A DNA stretch of 6,755 nt, from contig JAACDV010000157.1 in assembly GCA_009936825.1 (NCBI GenBank), positions 1-6,755 of the forward strand, written 5' to 3'. This document shows, piece after piece, positions 6,556 through 6,755 of this stretch. The position numbers and the translations under genes were made by a program. The stretch is from Bacteroidota bacterium. Its GTDB lineage: Bacteria > Pseudomonadota > Alphaproteobacteria > Puniceispirillales > Puniceispirillaceae. Within the stretch, counting starts at the first letter, position 1, and every line of letters begins with the position of its first letter. The notes beneath the pieces were generated by a model, which ran no database searches, was not told the origin of the DNA, and was given only the letters and a program-made list of their open reading frames with translations.

Positions 6556-6755
6556 ATGTCATCCTATTCAACTCAGATGACCCAGAACAGCCGGCAAGCT
6601 GGTCGGCAGATCAGAATGTCAGTTTTCTTGCCCTTTATTGCCATCGCTATCATGTGCAGCCTGCTATCAGGGTGTGTTGGCGCCGTAGTTGGCGTGGGAA
6701 CCGCCGCAGTGGCTGCGTCAAACACCGAAAAGGGGCTGTCAACTTCGGTTGCTGA
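6556..6755 (+). CDS. DolP/YraP-like lipoprotein, N-terminal 66 residues (runs off right edge)
   Basis: The visible part has a 20-residue polar n-region, a hydrophobic core (FLPFIAIAIM), and lipobox LLSGC with the lipidated Cys at residue 40. The mature start VGAVVGVGTAAVAASNTEKG resembles E. coli DolP (YraP), an outer-membrane lipoprotein with two BON domains that supports envelope integrity and BAM function. The BON domains themselves would lie beyond the window, so the assignment rests on the mature N-terminus and on synteny with lpoA, rsmI and yraN. ATG 6616 would give a signal peptide of more usual length, but the AAGGAGG at 6542-6548 favours 6556. Another small alphaproteobacterial BON-domain or glycine-rich lipoprotein is the alternative. 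Confidence 0.75.
   Translation, partial: MSSYSTQMTQNSRQAGRQIRMSVFLPFIAIAIMCSLLSGCVGAVVGVGTAAVAASNTEKGLSTSVA

Overview
The window holds ordinary chromosomal housekeeping genes from an alphaproteobacterium with moderate GC (about half, by eye). The layout supports this: hrcA diverges from an rph–rdgB–hemW run, which is a familiar alphaproteobacterial neighbourhood, and the protein sequences (HrcA, RNase PH, RsmI, YraN) read as alphaproteobacterial. A marine SAR116-like or other Rhodospirillales-type lineage would fit, but that is a guess from style and not a demonstrated placement. I see no insertion sequence, prophage, CRISPR array, tRNA or rRNA, and no gap between genes longer than about 100 bases.

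Left part (1-3192): the 5' part of hrcA, the heat-shock repressor, lies on the minus strand and runs off the left edge. Diverging from it on the plus strand is a probable operon: rph (tRNA 3' trimming), rdgB (cleansing of ITP/XTP from the nucleotide pool) and hemW (radical-SAM family heme chaperone). rdgB and hemW overlap by ATGA, which suggests translational coupling.

Right part (3197-6755): a minus-strand LppC/LpoA-type lipoprotein converges on hemW with only 4 bases between the stop codons. It diverges from rsmI (16S rRNA C1402 ribose methyltransferase), which is followed by yraN and the first 66 codons of a DolP/YraP-like lipoprotein. The set lpoA, rsmI, yraN, dolP is the same neighbourhood known in E. 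coli (yraLMNOP, here without diaA between yraN and dolP). It ties an rRNA modifier to outer-membrane lipoproteins concerned with peptidoglycan synthesis and envelope integrity.

The unusual content is at the gene junctions. Three separate short tandem repeats sit there: a 14-bp unit between rph and rdgB, a degenerate 18-bp (six-residue) unit in the N-terminal extension of HemW, and three perfect copies of a 24-bp unit that triplicates the last codons and stop of rsmI. In addition, yraN as written has no standard start codon in the frame that encodes its conserved N-terminus. Either a base is missing (or the gene is frameshifted) near an A4 run at 6061-6064, or it uses a rare start such as AUC. 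I found no convincing evidence of a wholly new multi-gene system.
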